From positions 1 to 64,000 of the forward strand of contig JAFZLC010000038.1 in assembly GCA_017551675.1 (NCBI GenBank): 64,000 nucleotides of DNA, given 5' to 3'. The position numbers and the translations under genes are program-made. The DNA is from Paludibacteraceae bacterium. GTDB taxonomy: Bacteria > Bacteroidota > Bacteroidia > Bacteroidales > Paludibacteraceae. Positions within the stretch are counted from its first letter, which is position 1, and each line of letters begins with the position of its first letter. The notes under the pieces are model-generated. The model was not told where the DNA came from, did no database searches, and saw only the letters and a program-made list of their open reading frames with translations. Below are positions 1 to 8,586 of the stretch, piece after piece.

Positions 1-164
1 CACTTTTTTTCGAAGTTTTTTATAATGCGCTGATTCGTAGTGAGAAAAATTTGTCAGAGCATTACCATCCTACCATTACTTACATGGATATGCTCCCTCT
101 CAACATAGATTCTAACATATATTGTCTGTTATATTACACATCATTTCAACAAATAACTTATTAA
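1..164 (+). CDS. 3' end of an unidentified protein (partial)
   Basis: An open frame enters from the left edge in frame 3 and stops at TAA 162-164, giving 53 residues ending FQQITY. The fragment is rich in aromatic residues, and I do not recognise its family. It reads in the same direction as rimM but is separated from it by 292 bases with a candidate promoter, so it is probably the end of an independent gene. It could also be chance open frame, since 53 codons is not decisive. Confidence 0.35.
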   Translation, partial: LFFEVFYNALIRSEKNLSEHYHPTITYMDMLPLNIDSNIYCLLYYTSFQQITY

Positions 165-456
165 TACTCAATACTTAACAAACATCAAAATTACTTCCTC
201 GCAATAGTATTTACATAAATTCTATAAAAGCTCATATCTAAATGTTTCTCTACGTGAAACAGGTATTGATGTTAAACTATATAAATAATAAATAAGAAGA
301 GATGAAAAACAGGAAAGAAATAGAGAATAAATTGTTATCTTTGCAAAACAGAAGAATACTCAGGTATTTTTCATTGAAACAAAGTATATTCGATGAGTTC
401 TATAAATTCACCGTACAAACAAAAATTAATTTGAGAACCCACCACAATATAATCGT
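165..456. other. Intergenic region upstream of rimM
   Basis: This AT-rich gap holds no convincing gene; the only ATG-led frames are under ten codons. It contains a Bacteroidota-type -7 element at 336-343, about 115 bases before rimM. No hairpin terminator for the preceding fragment was seen. Confidence 0.5.
336..343 (+). promoter_or_regulatory. Candidate promoter -7 element for the rimM run
   Basis: TATCTTTG matches the TAnnTTTG -7 consensus of the Bacteroidota primary sigma factor exactly and is followed by the common GCAAA context. No TTTG -33 box lies at the expected distance. It would give a leader of about 105 bases for rimM. Confidence 0.5.
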
Positions 457-996
457 ATGATTTCAAGAGAAGAAGTTCTTCAAATTGGACAAATCCAACG
501 TCCTCATGGATTACAAGGGGAATTAACATTCTCCTTCTCATCTGACATCTTCGACGAAATAGAGATTCCCTATTTCATTTGCGAGGTGGATGGAATTCTA
601 GTCCCATTTTTTATCGAAAGCTATCGATTTAAAAATGATGAGGTCGCATTGGTAAAATTCGAAGGTATTGACACAGAGGAAGAGAGTCGATTACTGGTCA
701 ACTCTCCCCTATACATAGAAAAGAAATTCATATCCGATGAGATTTCAGGTGATGAGATCGAAGGAGCAGTTTACTACATCGGATTCAAAGTTTATGATGA
801 GAATCTTCAGTCAATTGGCGTAATCAAGGATGTAGATGATGAGACTGAGAACGTTCTCTTCCTGATTGAAGACGAAGATGGAAAAGAATTCATCATACCA
901 GCATGTGATGAGTACATTCTAGAGATTGATGACAACAAAAAAACGATTCAGATGCAGTTGCCTGAAGGGTTGTTATCCATGAATGATGAAGAATAA
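457..996 (+). CDS. rimM: Ribosome maturation factor RimM
   Basis: RimM binds ribosomal protein S19 and helps mature the 30S subunit head in the cytoplasm. The 179-residue length is normal. The N-terminal RimM beta-barrel begins with the hallmark IGQIQRPHGLQGE around residues 10-22. The C-terminal half, about residues 100-170, fits the PRC-barrel, with the LFLIEDEDGKEFIIP stretch. The protein is acidic. It heads a plus-strand run with rlmB 24 bases downstream and an RluA-type pseudouridine synthase after that, so the run is devoted to ribosome and rRNA maturation. The ATG at 457 is the only reasonable start. Confidence 0.95.
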   Translation: MISREEVLQIGQIQRPHGLQGELTFSFSSDIFDEIEIPYFICEVDGILVPFFIESYRFKNDEVALVKFEGIDTEEESRLLVNSPLYIEKKFISDEISGDEIEGAVYYIGFKVYDENLQSIGVIKDVDDETENVLFLIEDEDGKEFIIPACDEYILEIDDNKKTIQMQLPEGLLSMNDEE

Positions 997-1020
997 AAAG
1001 CAGAAAAAGAGATTCAAGAT

Positions 1021-1761
1021 ATGAAAGAAAATGAAATGATATTTGGCATCCGTGCCATCATAGAGGCTATCAGGTCAGACAAGCAAATAGACAAAATCAT
1101 TTTGAAAAATGATTTGCAGAGCGAATTAGCAAAAGAGTTGTTTGCAGAGTTGAAAGCAATGCCTAACGTGCAAGTTCAACGTGTTCCTGGCGAAAGACTC
1201 AATCGATACACGAGAAAGAATCATCAAGGTGCAATAGCCTTTATCAGTCAGACCACTTATCAAATGATTTCAGATCTCATTCCATTGTTATTTGACGAAG
1301 GCAAATCTCCGTTATTTGTTGTTTTGGATGGAGTGACTGATGTTCGAAACTTTGGAGCCATTGCGCGTACGTGTGAATGTGCGGGTGTTGACGCTATCGT
1401 CATTCCTATGAAAGGTGGTGCTGCTGTCAATGCTGATGCCATCAAAACTTCTGCAGGTGCACTACATACGATTCCCGTATGCAAAGAAAGCAGTCTGGTT
1501 TCTGCACTGAAATTCATGAAACAATGTGGTATTCGAGTTGTGGCTGCCTCCGAAAAAGGAAGTCTGAACTATACGCAATCCAACCTACACGATCCTGTAG
1601 CAATTGTGATGGGTGCAGAAGACAAAGGTGTGTCTCCTGAGGTCTTACGTCTATGCGACGACATGGTACGAATACCTATCAAGGGAAAGATATCTTCCTT
1701 GAATGTGTCGGTTGCAGCAGGAGTAATGATTTACGAAGCGGTCAGACAACGAGAAGAATAA
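1021..1761 (+). CDS. rlmB: 23S rRNA 2'-O-methyltransferase RlmB (SpoU/TrmH family)
   Basis: This protein is predicted to methylate the ribose of G2251 (E. coli numbering) in 23S rRNA using S-adenosylmethionine. Its 246 residues are typical. The N-terminal substrate-binding domain starts FGIRAIIEAI at residues 8-17. The SPOUT knot carries all three SpoU motifs: Asn110 in the VRNFGAIAR segment, GAEDKG around residues 198-203, and SSLNVSVAAG near 225-234. It lies 24 bases after rimM and 21 before the pseudouridine synthase. The RlmB assignment over other SpoU enzymes rests on length and the N-terminal domain. Confidence 0.93.
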   Translation: MKENEMIFGIRAIIEAIRSDKQIDKIILKNDLQSELAKELFAELKAMPNVQVQRVPGERLNRYTRKNHQGAIAFISQTTYQMISDLIPLLFDEGKSPLFVVLDGVTDVRNFGAIARTCECAGVDAIVIPMKGGAAVNADAIKTSAGALHTIPVCKESSLVSALKFMKQCGIRVVAASEKGSLNYTQSNLHDPVAIVMGAEDKGVSPEVLRLCDDMVRIPIKGKISSLNVSVAAGVMIYEAVRQREE

Positions 1762-1782
1762 CCTAGCAAACATTGAGCAAAA

Positions 1783-2472
1783 GTGGAAATATTATACGAA
1801 GATAATCATATCATCATTGTCAACAAGAACTGCAAAGAGATTGTGCAAGGAGACAAGACGGGAGACAAGCCCCTATCGGAGCTTGTGCAAGAGTATCTTA
1901 AAGAGAAATATGCAAAACCCGGCAATGTCTTCATCGGTGTAGTACATAGATTAGATCGTCCCGTAAGCGGATTGGTTGTATTTGCCAAAACGTCCAAAGC
2001 ATTGAGTCGGTTGAACGAGATGTTTCGAGTGCATGATTTAACGAAACGTTATTGGGCAATTGTAAAGAACCGTCCTCCCAAGGATGAAGATTTTCTGACA
2101 AATTACTTGGTTAGAAACGAGCGTCTCAACAAAACCTTCGTCTACGACGAACGGGTTGAAGGCAGCAAGAAATCAAATCTAACCTATAAAGTGATTGGGA
2201 AGACAGACAATTACTATCTACTTGAAGTGGATTTGATGACAGGAAGGCATCATCAGATACGTTCTCAGTTGGCACATATCGGATGTCCTATAAAAGGAGA
2301 TTTAAAGTACGGTTATCCAAGATCCAACAAAGATGGCGGAATAAGTCTCCACGCAAGATCCATCCGATTCATCCATCCTGTTTCGAAACAGGATATTCGT
2401 GTGATAGCGCCAACGCCGCATGATGACGTTTTGTGGCAAGAGTTTGAAAAACAAGCGAAAGAAGAAAACTAA
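1783..2472 (+). CDS. RluA-family rRNA/tRNA pseudouridine synthase
   Basis: This predicted enzyme isomerises uridine to pseudouridine in RNA. The catalytic loop HRLDRPVSG places the Asp at residue 58, and further family motifs are KRYWAIVK and TGRHHQIRSQLAHIGCPIKGD. At 229 residues it is a short form without an N-terminal S4 domain, as in RluA/TruC-like members, so the exact target cannot be named. The start is a GTG at 1783, 21 bases after rlmB. No ATG in frame gives a complete fold, because the N-terminal ILYEDNHIIIVNK strand is needed. The next gene begins on the base after its stop codon. Confidence 0.9.
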   Translation: MEILYEDNHIIIVNKNCKEIVQGDKTGDKPLSELVQEYLKEKYAKPGNVFIGVVHRLDRPVSGLVVFAKTSKALSRLNEMFRVHDLTKRYWAIVKNRPPKDEDFLTNYLVRNERLNKTFVYDERVEGSKKSNLTYKVIGKTDNYYLLEVDLMTGRHHQIRSQLAHIGCPIKGDLKYGYPRSNKDGGISLHARSIRFIHPVSKQDIRVIAPTPHDDVLWQEFEKQAKEEN

Positions 2473-3300
2473 ATGAAGCGGAATCCAATTTATATAAGAG
2501 TCTTTATATTGGTTGTCTGTTTATGGACATCCCTATTTTCTCTGAATGCAGAAGGATACGAACAGATTCAGGCTCTATTTGACTCCATCAAAGAGTGTAG
2601 AAGTGATTCGCAAAAGATTGAAATGAATGCGCGATTGACCCAAAAGATTTCCGCACTTTTGGAAGATCCATCCTCATTTGACAATCCTTTCGATCAATTA
2701 TATAATTTGGGGAAAATATACTCAGACGACAAGGTCGTCCGCATCTATACATGGTCATTTCCACTGGAAGACAAAAGTTATCAATACGGAGGATTCATTC
2801 AATATAGGCAGAAGGGAGTTGTGACCACTACCCCACTCCAAATGGCAGGCGAACCAATCGTACCCGCAGAGAACGGGAAAATAGACAGTAAGCATTGGTA
2901 TGGCGCATTGTATTACAAAGTTTTCAAAGTAAAGAAAAAGAGAGAAATATACTACATAGCCTTGGGATGGTCTGGCTACAACGCCGCAACTGATTTTAAA
3001 ATCATAGAGCCCATTCAATTTGCCAAAAACGGGAAATTGCAAAACATGGGAAAGATGGTGTTTAAAGAGACAGGCAGGAAGACTCCGTTTCGAATCATCT
3101 TAGAATATAATTCAGATGGCAAGGTGGCATTGGACTACGATTCACAAAAGGGAAAGATTCTGTTTGATCATCTTTCTCCCATCGACCCCATCTACACAGG
3201 CATTCGTTCCTATTACGGGCCCGACTTCACCTATGATGCATTCATATTAAAAAAAGGTGATTGGTATTTCACGGAAAACATTGATGCAAGAAACAGATAA
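2473..3300 (+). CDS. Exported protein of unknown function
   Basis: I do not recognise a named family. The 275-residue product begins with a basic n-region and a hydrophobic stretch to about residue 25 ending SLNAEG, a good Sec signal peptide. The mature part mixes charged helices (residues 30-70) with strand-rich sequence containing many Tyr and Lys, such as YYIALGWSGYNAATDF. It contains no obvious catalytic motif. The ATG directly abuts the stop of the pseudouridine synthase gene, so it is probably co-transcribed and translationally coupled, with the DPP III gene 25 bases downstream. A periplasmic or envelope location is likely. Confidence 0.8.
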   Translation: MKRNPIYIRVFILVVCLWTSLFSLNAEGYEQIQALFDSIKECRSDSQKIEMNARLTQKISALLEDPSSFDNPFDQLYNLGKIYSDDKVVRIYTWSFPLEDKSYQYGGFIQYRQKGVVTTTPLQMAGEPIVPAENGKIDSKHWYGALYYKVFKVKKKREIYYIALGWSGYNAATDFKIIEPIQFAKNGKLQNMGKMVFKETGRKTPFRIILEYNSDGKVALDYDSQKGKILFDHLSPIDPIYTGIRSYYGPDFTYDAFILKKGDWYFTENIDARNR

Positions 3301-3325
3301 TGACAATCAATAAATTAATGATAAA

Positions 3326-5362
3326 ATGAAACATAAAATAAAAATGTTAGCTATGGCAACAATACTAATGACATCTTGCGGAACAGGAAACGAGAAACAA
3401 GAAAGTGAAGAATCGTTCAACTACCATGTAGACCGATTTGCAGACGTAGAGGTTCTTCGTTATCAAGTTCCTGATTTTGAAAGTTTAAGCTTACAACAGA
3501 AAAAACTAATCTATTATTTATCACAAGCTGCTATTGAAGGAAGAGATATTCTGTATGATCAGAACAACAAATACAATCTGACCATTCGAAAGACGTTGGA
3601 AGCCCTATTCCTCAACTATTCTGGAGATCGTCAAAACAAAGAGTTCGAAGGCATCATCACCTATTTAAAGCGTGTATGGTTTTCCAACGGTATCCATCAT
3701 CACTATGCCACAGACAAATTCGAACCTGAATTTTCAAGAGCCTATTTCGAGATGGTTGTTCAAACACTTCCTGCTAATGTTTTACCATTAGAGGAATACA
3801 ATGGTGATGTTAAGAAGTTACTAAGCGCTATATCTCCTGTCATTTTCGATAAGAGTCTATATGCAAAGCGTGTGAATCAAGCAGAAGGTGTGGATGTCAT
3901 AGCCACTTCTGCCAACAACTATTACGAAGGGGTAACGGAGAAGGAAGTAGATAATTTCTACAATGCCATGAGGAATCCGAACGACTCAATGCCAATCTCT
4001 TACGGATTGAACAGTAAGCTTGTCAAAGAGAACGGAAAGTTGGTCGAGAAGGTATGGAAAGTAGGTGGCATGTATTCCAAGCCTATAGAAAAGATTGTTG
4101 GTTGGTTAGAAAAAGCTGCAGAGGTAGCGGAGAATGACAAGCAAAGAAGTGTTATTCATTCGTTAATCGACTACTATACAACAGGAGACTTGTTAACATT
4201 TGATGAATACAGTATTCTATGGGTGCAAGACACTGATTCTCGTATTGATTTTGTCAATGGTTTCATTGAAACATACGGAGATCCATTGGGAATAAAAGCA
4301 AGTTGGGAATCCGTGGTTAACTTTAAGAACATTGAAGCAACCAAAAGAACGGAGAAGATTTGTGCGAATGCGCAATGGTTTGAGGTCCATTCACCAATTG
4401 ACCCTCGATTCAAGAAACCTGAATGCAAAGGAGTCAGTGCAAAGGTCATCAACGCAGCCATCTTAGGTGGTGATTGTCATCCTGCCACACCAATTGGAAT
4501 CAACTTACCGAATGCTAATTGGATTCGTCAAATGCATGGATCGAAGTCCGTCACATTGGAAAACATTACGGAAGCGTATGACAAAGCAAGCATAGGAAAT
4601 GGATTCAACGAAGAGTTCGTATGGAGTCAGACTGAGATTGATTTAATCGAGAAGTATGGTTTCCAGTCAGACAATCTACACACCGACTTGCATGAATGTT
4701 TAGGACACGGATCCGGACAGATGTTGCCTGGCGTTAGTCAAGACACCTTGAAGGTATACGGAGCTACAATCGAGGAGGCGCGAGCAGATTTGTTCGGTTT
4801 GTACTACGCAGCAGATCCTAAGATGGTAGAACTAGGATTATTACCTAATATGGATGCATACAAGGCAGAGTATTATAAATATATGATGAATGGGTTGATG
4901 ACTCAATTAACTCGTATAGAGATAGGAAATAACATTGAGGAGTCGCACATGCGTAATCGCCAGTTGATTGCACGATGGGTTTATGAGAAAGGTAAAGACC
5001 AGCAAGTGGTAGAATTGAAGAAAAGAGATGGAAAAACATTTGTAGTGATCAATGATTATGAAAAGATGAGAACACTCATTGGAGAGTTGTTGGCAGAGAT
5101 ACAAAGAGTAAAGTCAGAAGGAGACTTTAATGGTGCCAAGCAGTTGGTAGAGCAATATGGTGTGAAAGTGGATCCTGAATTACACAAGGAGATAAAAGCG
5201 CGCTATGAGGCATTAAACTTAGCACCATACAAAGGATTTGTTAATCCTGTTTACCGTCCTATTACCAATGACAAAGGAGAAATCATCGACATTAAAATAG
5301 ATTACACAGAAAGTTTTGTCAAACAAATGATTCGTTATTCGAAAGAATTTAGTAATCTGTAA
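3326..5362 (+). CDS. Dipeptidyl peptidase III family protein (peptidase M49)
   Basis: M49 enzymes are zinc metallopeptidases that remove dipeptides from the N-terminus of short peptides. The sequence shows the family zinc motif HECLGH at residues 456-461 and the second motif EEARAD at about 483-488, which supplies the third ligand. The 678 residues are near the usual bacterial length. The N-terminus has a short hydrophobic signal ending LMTSC, with Cys18 followed by GTGNEKQ. That is a plausible lipoprotein signal, so the enzyme is probably anchored in the envelope rather than cytosolic. It is the last gene of the rimM run and ends 10 bases before a strong terminator. Confidence 0.93.
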   Translation: MKHKIKMLAMATILMTSCGTGNEKQESEESFNYHVDRFADVEVLRYQVPDFESLSLQQKKLIYYLSQAAIEGRDILYDQNNKYNLTIRKTLEALFLNYSGDRQNKEFEGIITYLKRVWFSNGIHHHYATDKFEPEFSRAYFEMVVQTLPANVLPLEEYNGDVKKLLSAISPVIFDKSLYAKRVNQAEGVDVIATSANNYYEGVTEKEVDNFYNAMRNPNDSMPISYGLNSKLVKENGKLVEKVWKVGGMYSKPIEKIVGWLEKAAEVAENDKQRSVIHSLIDYYTTGDLLTFDEYSILWVQDTDSRIDFVNGFIETYGDPLGIKASWESVVNFKNIEATKRTEKICANAQWFEVHSPIDPRFKKPECKGVSAKVINAAILGGDCHPATPIGINLPNANWIRQMHGSKSVTLENITEAYDKASIGNGFNEEFVWSQTEIDLIEKYGFQSDNLHTDLHECLGHGSGQMLPGVSQDTLKVYGATIEEARADLFGLYYAADPKMVELGLLPNMDAYKAEYYKYMMNGLMTQLTRIEIGNNIEESHMRNRQLIARWVYEKGKDQQVVELKKRDGKTFVVINDYEKMRTLIGELLAEIQRVKSEGDFNGAKQLVEQYGVKVDPELHKEIKARYEALNLAPYKGFVNPVYRPITNDKGEIIDIKIDYTESFVKQMIRYSKEFSNL

Positions 5363-5371
5363 AAAAAGGGG

Positions 5372-5420
5372 AAACGCAAGGCAATATAGATGATTAACAT
5401 CTGAGCCTTGCGTTTTTTTT
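5372..5420. terminator. Bidirectional intrinsic terminator
   Basis: An 11-base-pair stem is formed by AAACGCAAGGC at 5372-5382 and GCCTTGCGTTT at 5405-5415. The loop contains a smaller nested hairpin (AGATG/CATCT). The stem is flanked by T-rich sequence on the right and A-rich sequence on the left. It sits between the convergent DPP III and TonB-like genes and can serve both. Confidence 0.88.
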
Positions 5421-5421
5421 C

Positions 5422-6270
5422 TCAAAAATTATTTAAGGACTGCCTTAAAAATTTTGTTTCTGGTGTTATGTTATCCAAATCATTTACAACTATAACGCGC
5501 ATCACTCTAGTACGTACCTTTCGATCATAACGAGTGGCTGGCAGCCATTTCCCACTAGTTCGTTCCACTGCTCTATACACTACTTCATCCAATTTGGCAT
5601 TTGTACTTTTTTTCACTTTTAAATTGGTAATTGAGCCATCACGTTCCACAACAAACTGAACTCCGAACCTAAGATTCGATTTCTCCTCTTCTGTAAGGTT
5701 CTTGTATTCTTCGCTTCTATAAATATATGTTAGAACCTCATTATAAAATCTCACTTCTCCATTCTCATTATTTCTGTAACAAGCAGTATAATCCACATTC
5801 ATAAAGATGGAGGTGTCACTTTCTATTTGATCTAAAAAGGCTTTAGGAACAGGTTTTGGATCAAATTCTGGAGGAGGAGGAACCATATTTGTCAAACTAT
5901 CCCAACCCTCATAAAACCAATCAGGAAGTCTAATTTCACCATCTTGATAAATAAAATCATCCTCATTCACAAATGAAATAACAGTAGTATCTTCATCAGC
6001 AGTAATAGGTTTTGCTGTTTGCTGATTTTCGCAAGCAGACAATGACAACATTGAAGTAGCCAATCCGACAATCTTTATTGCCTTACCAGCCTGTTGTCTA
6101 AGATAGAGTTGGTTCTCTATGTAACGTACTTCCGACTCACATTTAGGGCAAGTACCTTTGCAATTCCCTTTGTTGGAGCATGGCGTTGGATTGTAATATA
6201 TATCATTTGCATCCGCAATGACCTTGCGTATCTCTTTTAGTTTATTGCATTTGTTTTTTCCATTGTTCAT
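5422..6270 (-). CDS. TonB C-terminal-domain protein with Cys-rich cytoplasmic head
   Basis: The last 90 or so residues fit a TonB-like C-terminal domain: VQFVVERDGSITNLKV followed by a WLPA segment, as in energy transducers that contact outer-membrane receptors. The N-terminus is unusual. Residues 1-60 contain Cys at 8, 31, 37, 41 and 44, including a CPKC pair that could bind zinc. One hydrophobic stretch, about residues 64-80, follows and ends LSLSAC. The middle is acidic and Pro-rich (VPPPPEFDPKP), consistent with a periplasmic spacer. I infer a single-pass inner-membrane protein, though the LSAC could be an internal lipobox. No ExbB/ExbD is nearby. A -7 element lies at 6335-6342. Confidence 0.78.
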   Translation of the reverse strand: MNNGKNKCNKLKEIRKVIADANDIYYNPTPCSNKGNCKGTCPKCESEVRYIENQLYLRQQAGKAIKIVGLATSMLSLSACENQQTAKPITADEDTTVISFVNEDDFIYQDGEIRLPDWFYEGWDSLTNMVPPPPEFDPKPVPKAFLDQIESDTSIFMNVDYTACYRNNENGEVRFYNEVLTYIYRSEEYKNLTEEEKSNLRFGVQFVVERDGSITNLKVKKSTNAKLDEVVYRAVERTSGKWLPATRYDRKVRTRVMRVIVVNDLDNITPETKFLRQSLNNF

Positions 6271-6334
6271 AAGCTATACATCTTTAATTTAGGCTCTAAC
6301 ACGAACTCTTAAAGTAGAGTTTGAACCACCTCCA

Positions 6335-6342
6335 CAAACATA
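6335..6342 (-). promoter_or_regulatory. Candidate promoter -7 element for the TonB-like gene
   Basis: On the minus strand this reads TATGTTTG, an exact match to TAnnTTTG, about 65 bases before the start at 6270. No -33 box is correctly spaced. A small inverted repeat (AACTCT/AGAGTT, 6304-6321) lies in the predicted leader. Confidence 0.45.
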
Positions 6343-6371
6343 TTAAATTTTCCGCAAACAGACTATACAAG

Positions 6372-6403
6372 TTTCGTAAATTAGTAATAAATACGTATCT
6401 TTG
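6372..6403 (+). promoter_or_regulatory. Promoter of tRNA-Arg
   Basis: The -7 element TATCTTTG at 6396-6403 is an exact consensus match. TTTC at 6372-6375 matches three of four bases of the -33 box at a spacing of 20. The tRNA begins 15 bases after the -7 box, a suitable distance for a short 5' leader. Confidence 0.65.
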
Positions 6404-6418
6404 CAAAACCAAAAAAAA

Positions 6419-6492
6419 GGCTCCGTAGTTCAGTTGTATAGAATGTCAGATTCCGGTTCTGAAGATCGCGGGTTAGAATCCCGCCGGGGTCA
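6419..6492 (+). tRNA. tRNA-Arg, anticodon CCG
   Basis: A 74-base cloverleaf can be folded by eye. The acceptor stem GGCTCCG pairs with CGGGGTC using two G-U pairs. The anticodon stem is TCAGA/TCTGA around loop TTCCGGT, so the anticodon CCG at 6453-6455 reads CGG. The T arm is GCGGG/CCCGC with loop TTAGAAT, and the discriminator base is A6492. The 3' CCA is not encoded. A terminator-like hairpin follows. Confidence 0.93.
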
Positions 6493-6510
6493 CAAAAATT
6501 TTTAAGCAAT

Positions 6511-6547
6511 AAAGCTCAATCGATTAGTCGGTTGAGCTTTTCCTTTT
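6511..6547 (+). terminator. Intrinsic terminator after tRNA-Arg
   Basis: A nine-base-pair stem, AAAGCTCAA at 6511-6519 with TTGAGCTTT at 6532-6540, is followed by a T-rich run. The hairpin also lies just past the end of the minus-strand lipoprotein gene (stop at 6576) and has A-rich sequence on its left side, so it may act in both directions. Confidence 0.75.
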
Positions 6548-6575
6548 CATGATTACAAAGATGGAACAATTCAAA

Positions 6576-7415
6576 TCACTGATTAGGCCTATCTGATTTT
6601 TGCATCAAATTCACTTCCCTTTTTGTATCATAAACAATTATGCCTTTCTCATCTATATATCCTCTGTTTTCATATTCTTCCTCTTCATCGATATCAACAG
6701 GAACAGCCTCATCCTCATAGTGGGTTTTCAGATGAAAATAATAATAGATTTTCAAGTTATTGTCGATAGTGAAGTAGTTCTCGTCAATCAGGACATCTTC
6801 CACTATTCTCACTGAACTATGGTTGCTCATACATTGAGATGAGATAAGTCCACAGTTCTTATCAAAAGTGATTATGTAGCCCATGTTATCTTCTGTATCG
6901 AAACTTTTACATATTAGAGTGAAAAAATGGGAAGTATCAGGTAAATATCCTATCAAGCAATCATCTGTATTCAACAAATTCTTGTCAGCATAGGCATAGT
7001 ACTTTAAGTCTCGCCATGATAGATCATATTCCTCAGAATAAGAGGGATCCTCTTCACTCGCACGAACATCCATTCGTAGAGTGAACGGCAACAACAGTGG
7101 TTTGCTTGATTCCACCATCAATCTGAATCTCTTTCGGTATTGGTTCTCTATCTCAGCATTATAAGCCTCTATTTCTTCATGTGAAGGATCGTATTTTCGG
7201 CGGATGATGTGTCCATTCAGTTTATTCCTATATTCCTTATACCAACCATCATCGGATTTCTGCAGCGAAATCTCAACGTTAGCATCCACATTATCATCAT
7301 CTGGAATATAAGCATTAATACTATCGTTGCGATATGTATCTCTTTCCGAATGACTATTACATGATAAGAATAGAATAGGCATAATAACAACAAATGCAAA
7401 TACTAATTTATTCAT
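6576..7415 (-). CDS. Lipoprotein of unknown function
   Basis: The 279-residue product has a clear lipoprotein signal: MNKLVFAFVVIMPILFLSC with Cys19 followed by NSHSERD. The mature protein is highly charged, with acidic patches near the C-terminus (DIDEEEEYENRGYIDEKG). I recognise no domain. The frame is open upstream to 7505, but the start at 7415 is preferred because the lipobox sits directly behind it and because a consensus -7 element at 7441-7448 would start transcription inside that extension. A monocistronic lipoprotein gene is inferred, since a terminator lies upstream at 7505-7537 and another hairpin downstream. Confidence 0.78.
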   Translation of the reverse strand: MNKLVFAFVVIMPILFLSCNSHSERDTYRNDSINAYIPDDDNVDANVEISLQKSDDGWYKEYRNKLNGHIIRRKYDPSHEEIEAYNAEIENQYRKRFRLMVESSKPLLLPFTLRMDVRASEEDPSYSEEYDLSWRDLKYYAYADKNLLNTDDCLIGYLPDTSHFFTLICKSFDTEDNMGYIITFDKNCGLISSQCMSNHSSVRIVEDVLIDENYFTIDNNLKIYYYFHLKTHYEDEAVPVDIDEEEEYENRGYIDEKGIIVYDTKREVNLMQKSDRPNQ

Positions 7416-7440
7416 ATAGGAACTTTTTTTGTTAACAGAA

Positions 7441-7448
7441 CAAATGTA
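7441..7448 (-). promoter_or_regulatory. Candidate promoter -7 element deciding the lipoprotein start
   Basis: The minus strand reads TACATTTG, an exact TAnnTTTG match, 25 bases before the ATG at 7415. Transcription starting about seven bases later would exclude the longer start at 7505. No well-spaced -33 box is visible. Confidence 0.5.
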
Positions 7449-7504
7449 CAAAAACAAGTATAATTTTAAATGATCCATTCTTACAATAAATTCGTCAATC
7501 AACA

Positions 7505-7537
7505 AAAAACCGAAGTAGACATGCTACTTCGGTTTTT
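7505..7537 (-). terminator. Intrinsic terminator of the SGBP-like gene
   Basis: A near-perfect 14-base-pair palindrome, 7505-7518 with 7524-7537 around a five-base loop, has core ACCGAAGTAG/CTACTTCGGT with A and T tracts at its ends. It lies 30 bases past the stop of the minus-strand gene at 7567 and can work on either strand. Confidence 0.88.
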
Positions 7538-7566
7538 ATATATTAAGCATTATAATTTGCTTTTTT

Positions 7567-8586
7567 TTATTTCTCTATAGGAACGATACGGAAGTTATCG
7601 ACACACATAAAGATTTGAGGTTCGCCTTCAGGATTTCCGAATTGAAGGAAGCTGAAGTTTGTTGCTTGTTTCAACTTATCTTTATAGTTGTAGTTAGCAA
7701 CTGGCTCATCGCTTGATGTATTATGACAGAACTCTGTCAAAGGAATTGTGATAGTAGTCCAAGAGTCAGTATAGAAACCATCTGGAGTATTCTCGTAAGG
7801 TTTCCAGAAACAGATTGGAGAGAAATCACGTCCGTGTTTATCAGGAGAATTGATTGGACCAAAGAAGATTTCTGTTCTGATTCCTTTGTAAGGGATCTCT
7901 TTTGGAACGAAAACTTCAAATTTCAAAGCCAACTCTTCCAACTCATATTTTTCGAACACGTTACCAGCTACAGAGACAGGTCCACGACCACCCTCAAGAG
8001 GGTTAGCCACATATTGAATCCAAACTGTTTGGTTCATAGACCATGCGTTAGAATATTTTGCATAAAGGAATCCATAATCCTTGCTGCATGGTTCTGGCAA
8101 TTTAGCGCCGTTAGGGAATGGAGTGATTGAATCACCCATTTCAAGTGTACCAGTGATAAGTTCTCCCTCTTCATCCATAGGGCTCCATCCACCCCAAGTT
8201 GGCAAATATTTGTCGAAGTTAACAATCGTATTACGGTTGTCTCTGAAGAAAAATTTTGATAATGAGTTACCATTAGGAGAGCTTACTCTAATACGTCCGT
8301 CCTTAGTACCTTCTGGCACAATGACTTCAACCATAGTATCGTTTTGAGAAACAATCTCGGCAGGGGTTTCTACGTCTGGGAATGTGATGACCGCTCCTGA
8401 CAAATTTTTTCCATAAATGATAGCTTTTCCTCCATCTGGAACAAACTCACACTTCATACTTGTTAACTGAGGAACGAGGCAACAGACCTTCTTGCTACTA
8501 TTATTCCCGCCCTGATCGCCATTACTACAACTGCTCATCAATCCTGCACAAAGCAAAGAAGCAATGAATAAAATTTCTTTTCTCAT
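7567..8586 (-). CDS. IPT/TIG-domain lipoprotein, surface glycan-binding (SGBP-B-like)
   Basis: The 339-residue protein starts with a lipoprotein signal ending GLMSSC (Cys20), followed by a Gly/Asn-rich tether typical of outer-membrane lipoproteins. Residues about 40-115 resemble an IPT/TIG Ig-like domain: MKCEFVPDGGKAIIYGKNLSG at the front and DGRIRVSSPNGNS at the back. The C-terminal 220 residues resemble the glycan-binding part of Bacteroidota SGBP-B proteins, ending ...IFMCVDNFRIVPIEK. Such proteins usually sit in polysaccharide utilisation loci, but no susC, susD or glycosidase gene is nearby. It has its own consensus promoter (8665-8696) and terminator (7505-7537), so it is a single-gene unit. 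The ligand is unknown. Confidence 0.8.
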   Translation of the reverse strand: MRKEILFIASLLCAGLMSSCSNGDQGGNNSSKKVCCLVPQLTSMKCEFVPDGGKAIIYGKNLSGAVITFPDVETPAEIVSQNDTMVEVIVPEGTKDGRIRVSSPNGNSLSKFFFRDNRNTIVNFDKYLPTWGGWSPMDEEGELITGTLEMGDSITPFPNGAKLPEPCSKDYGFLYAKYSNAWSMNQTVWIQYVANPLEGGRGPVSVAGNVFEKYELEELALKFEVFVPKEIPYKGIRTEIFFGPINSPDKHGRDFSPICFWKPYENTPDGFYTDSWTTITIPLTEFCHNTSSDEPVANYNYKDKLKQATNFSFLQFGNPEGEPQIFMCVDNFRIVPIEK

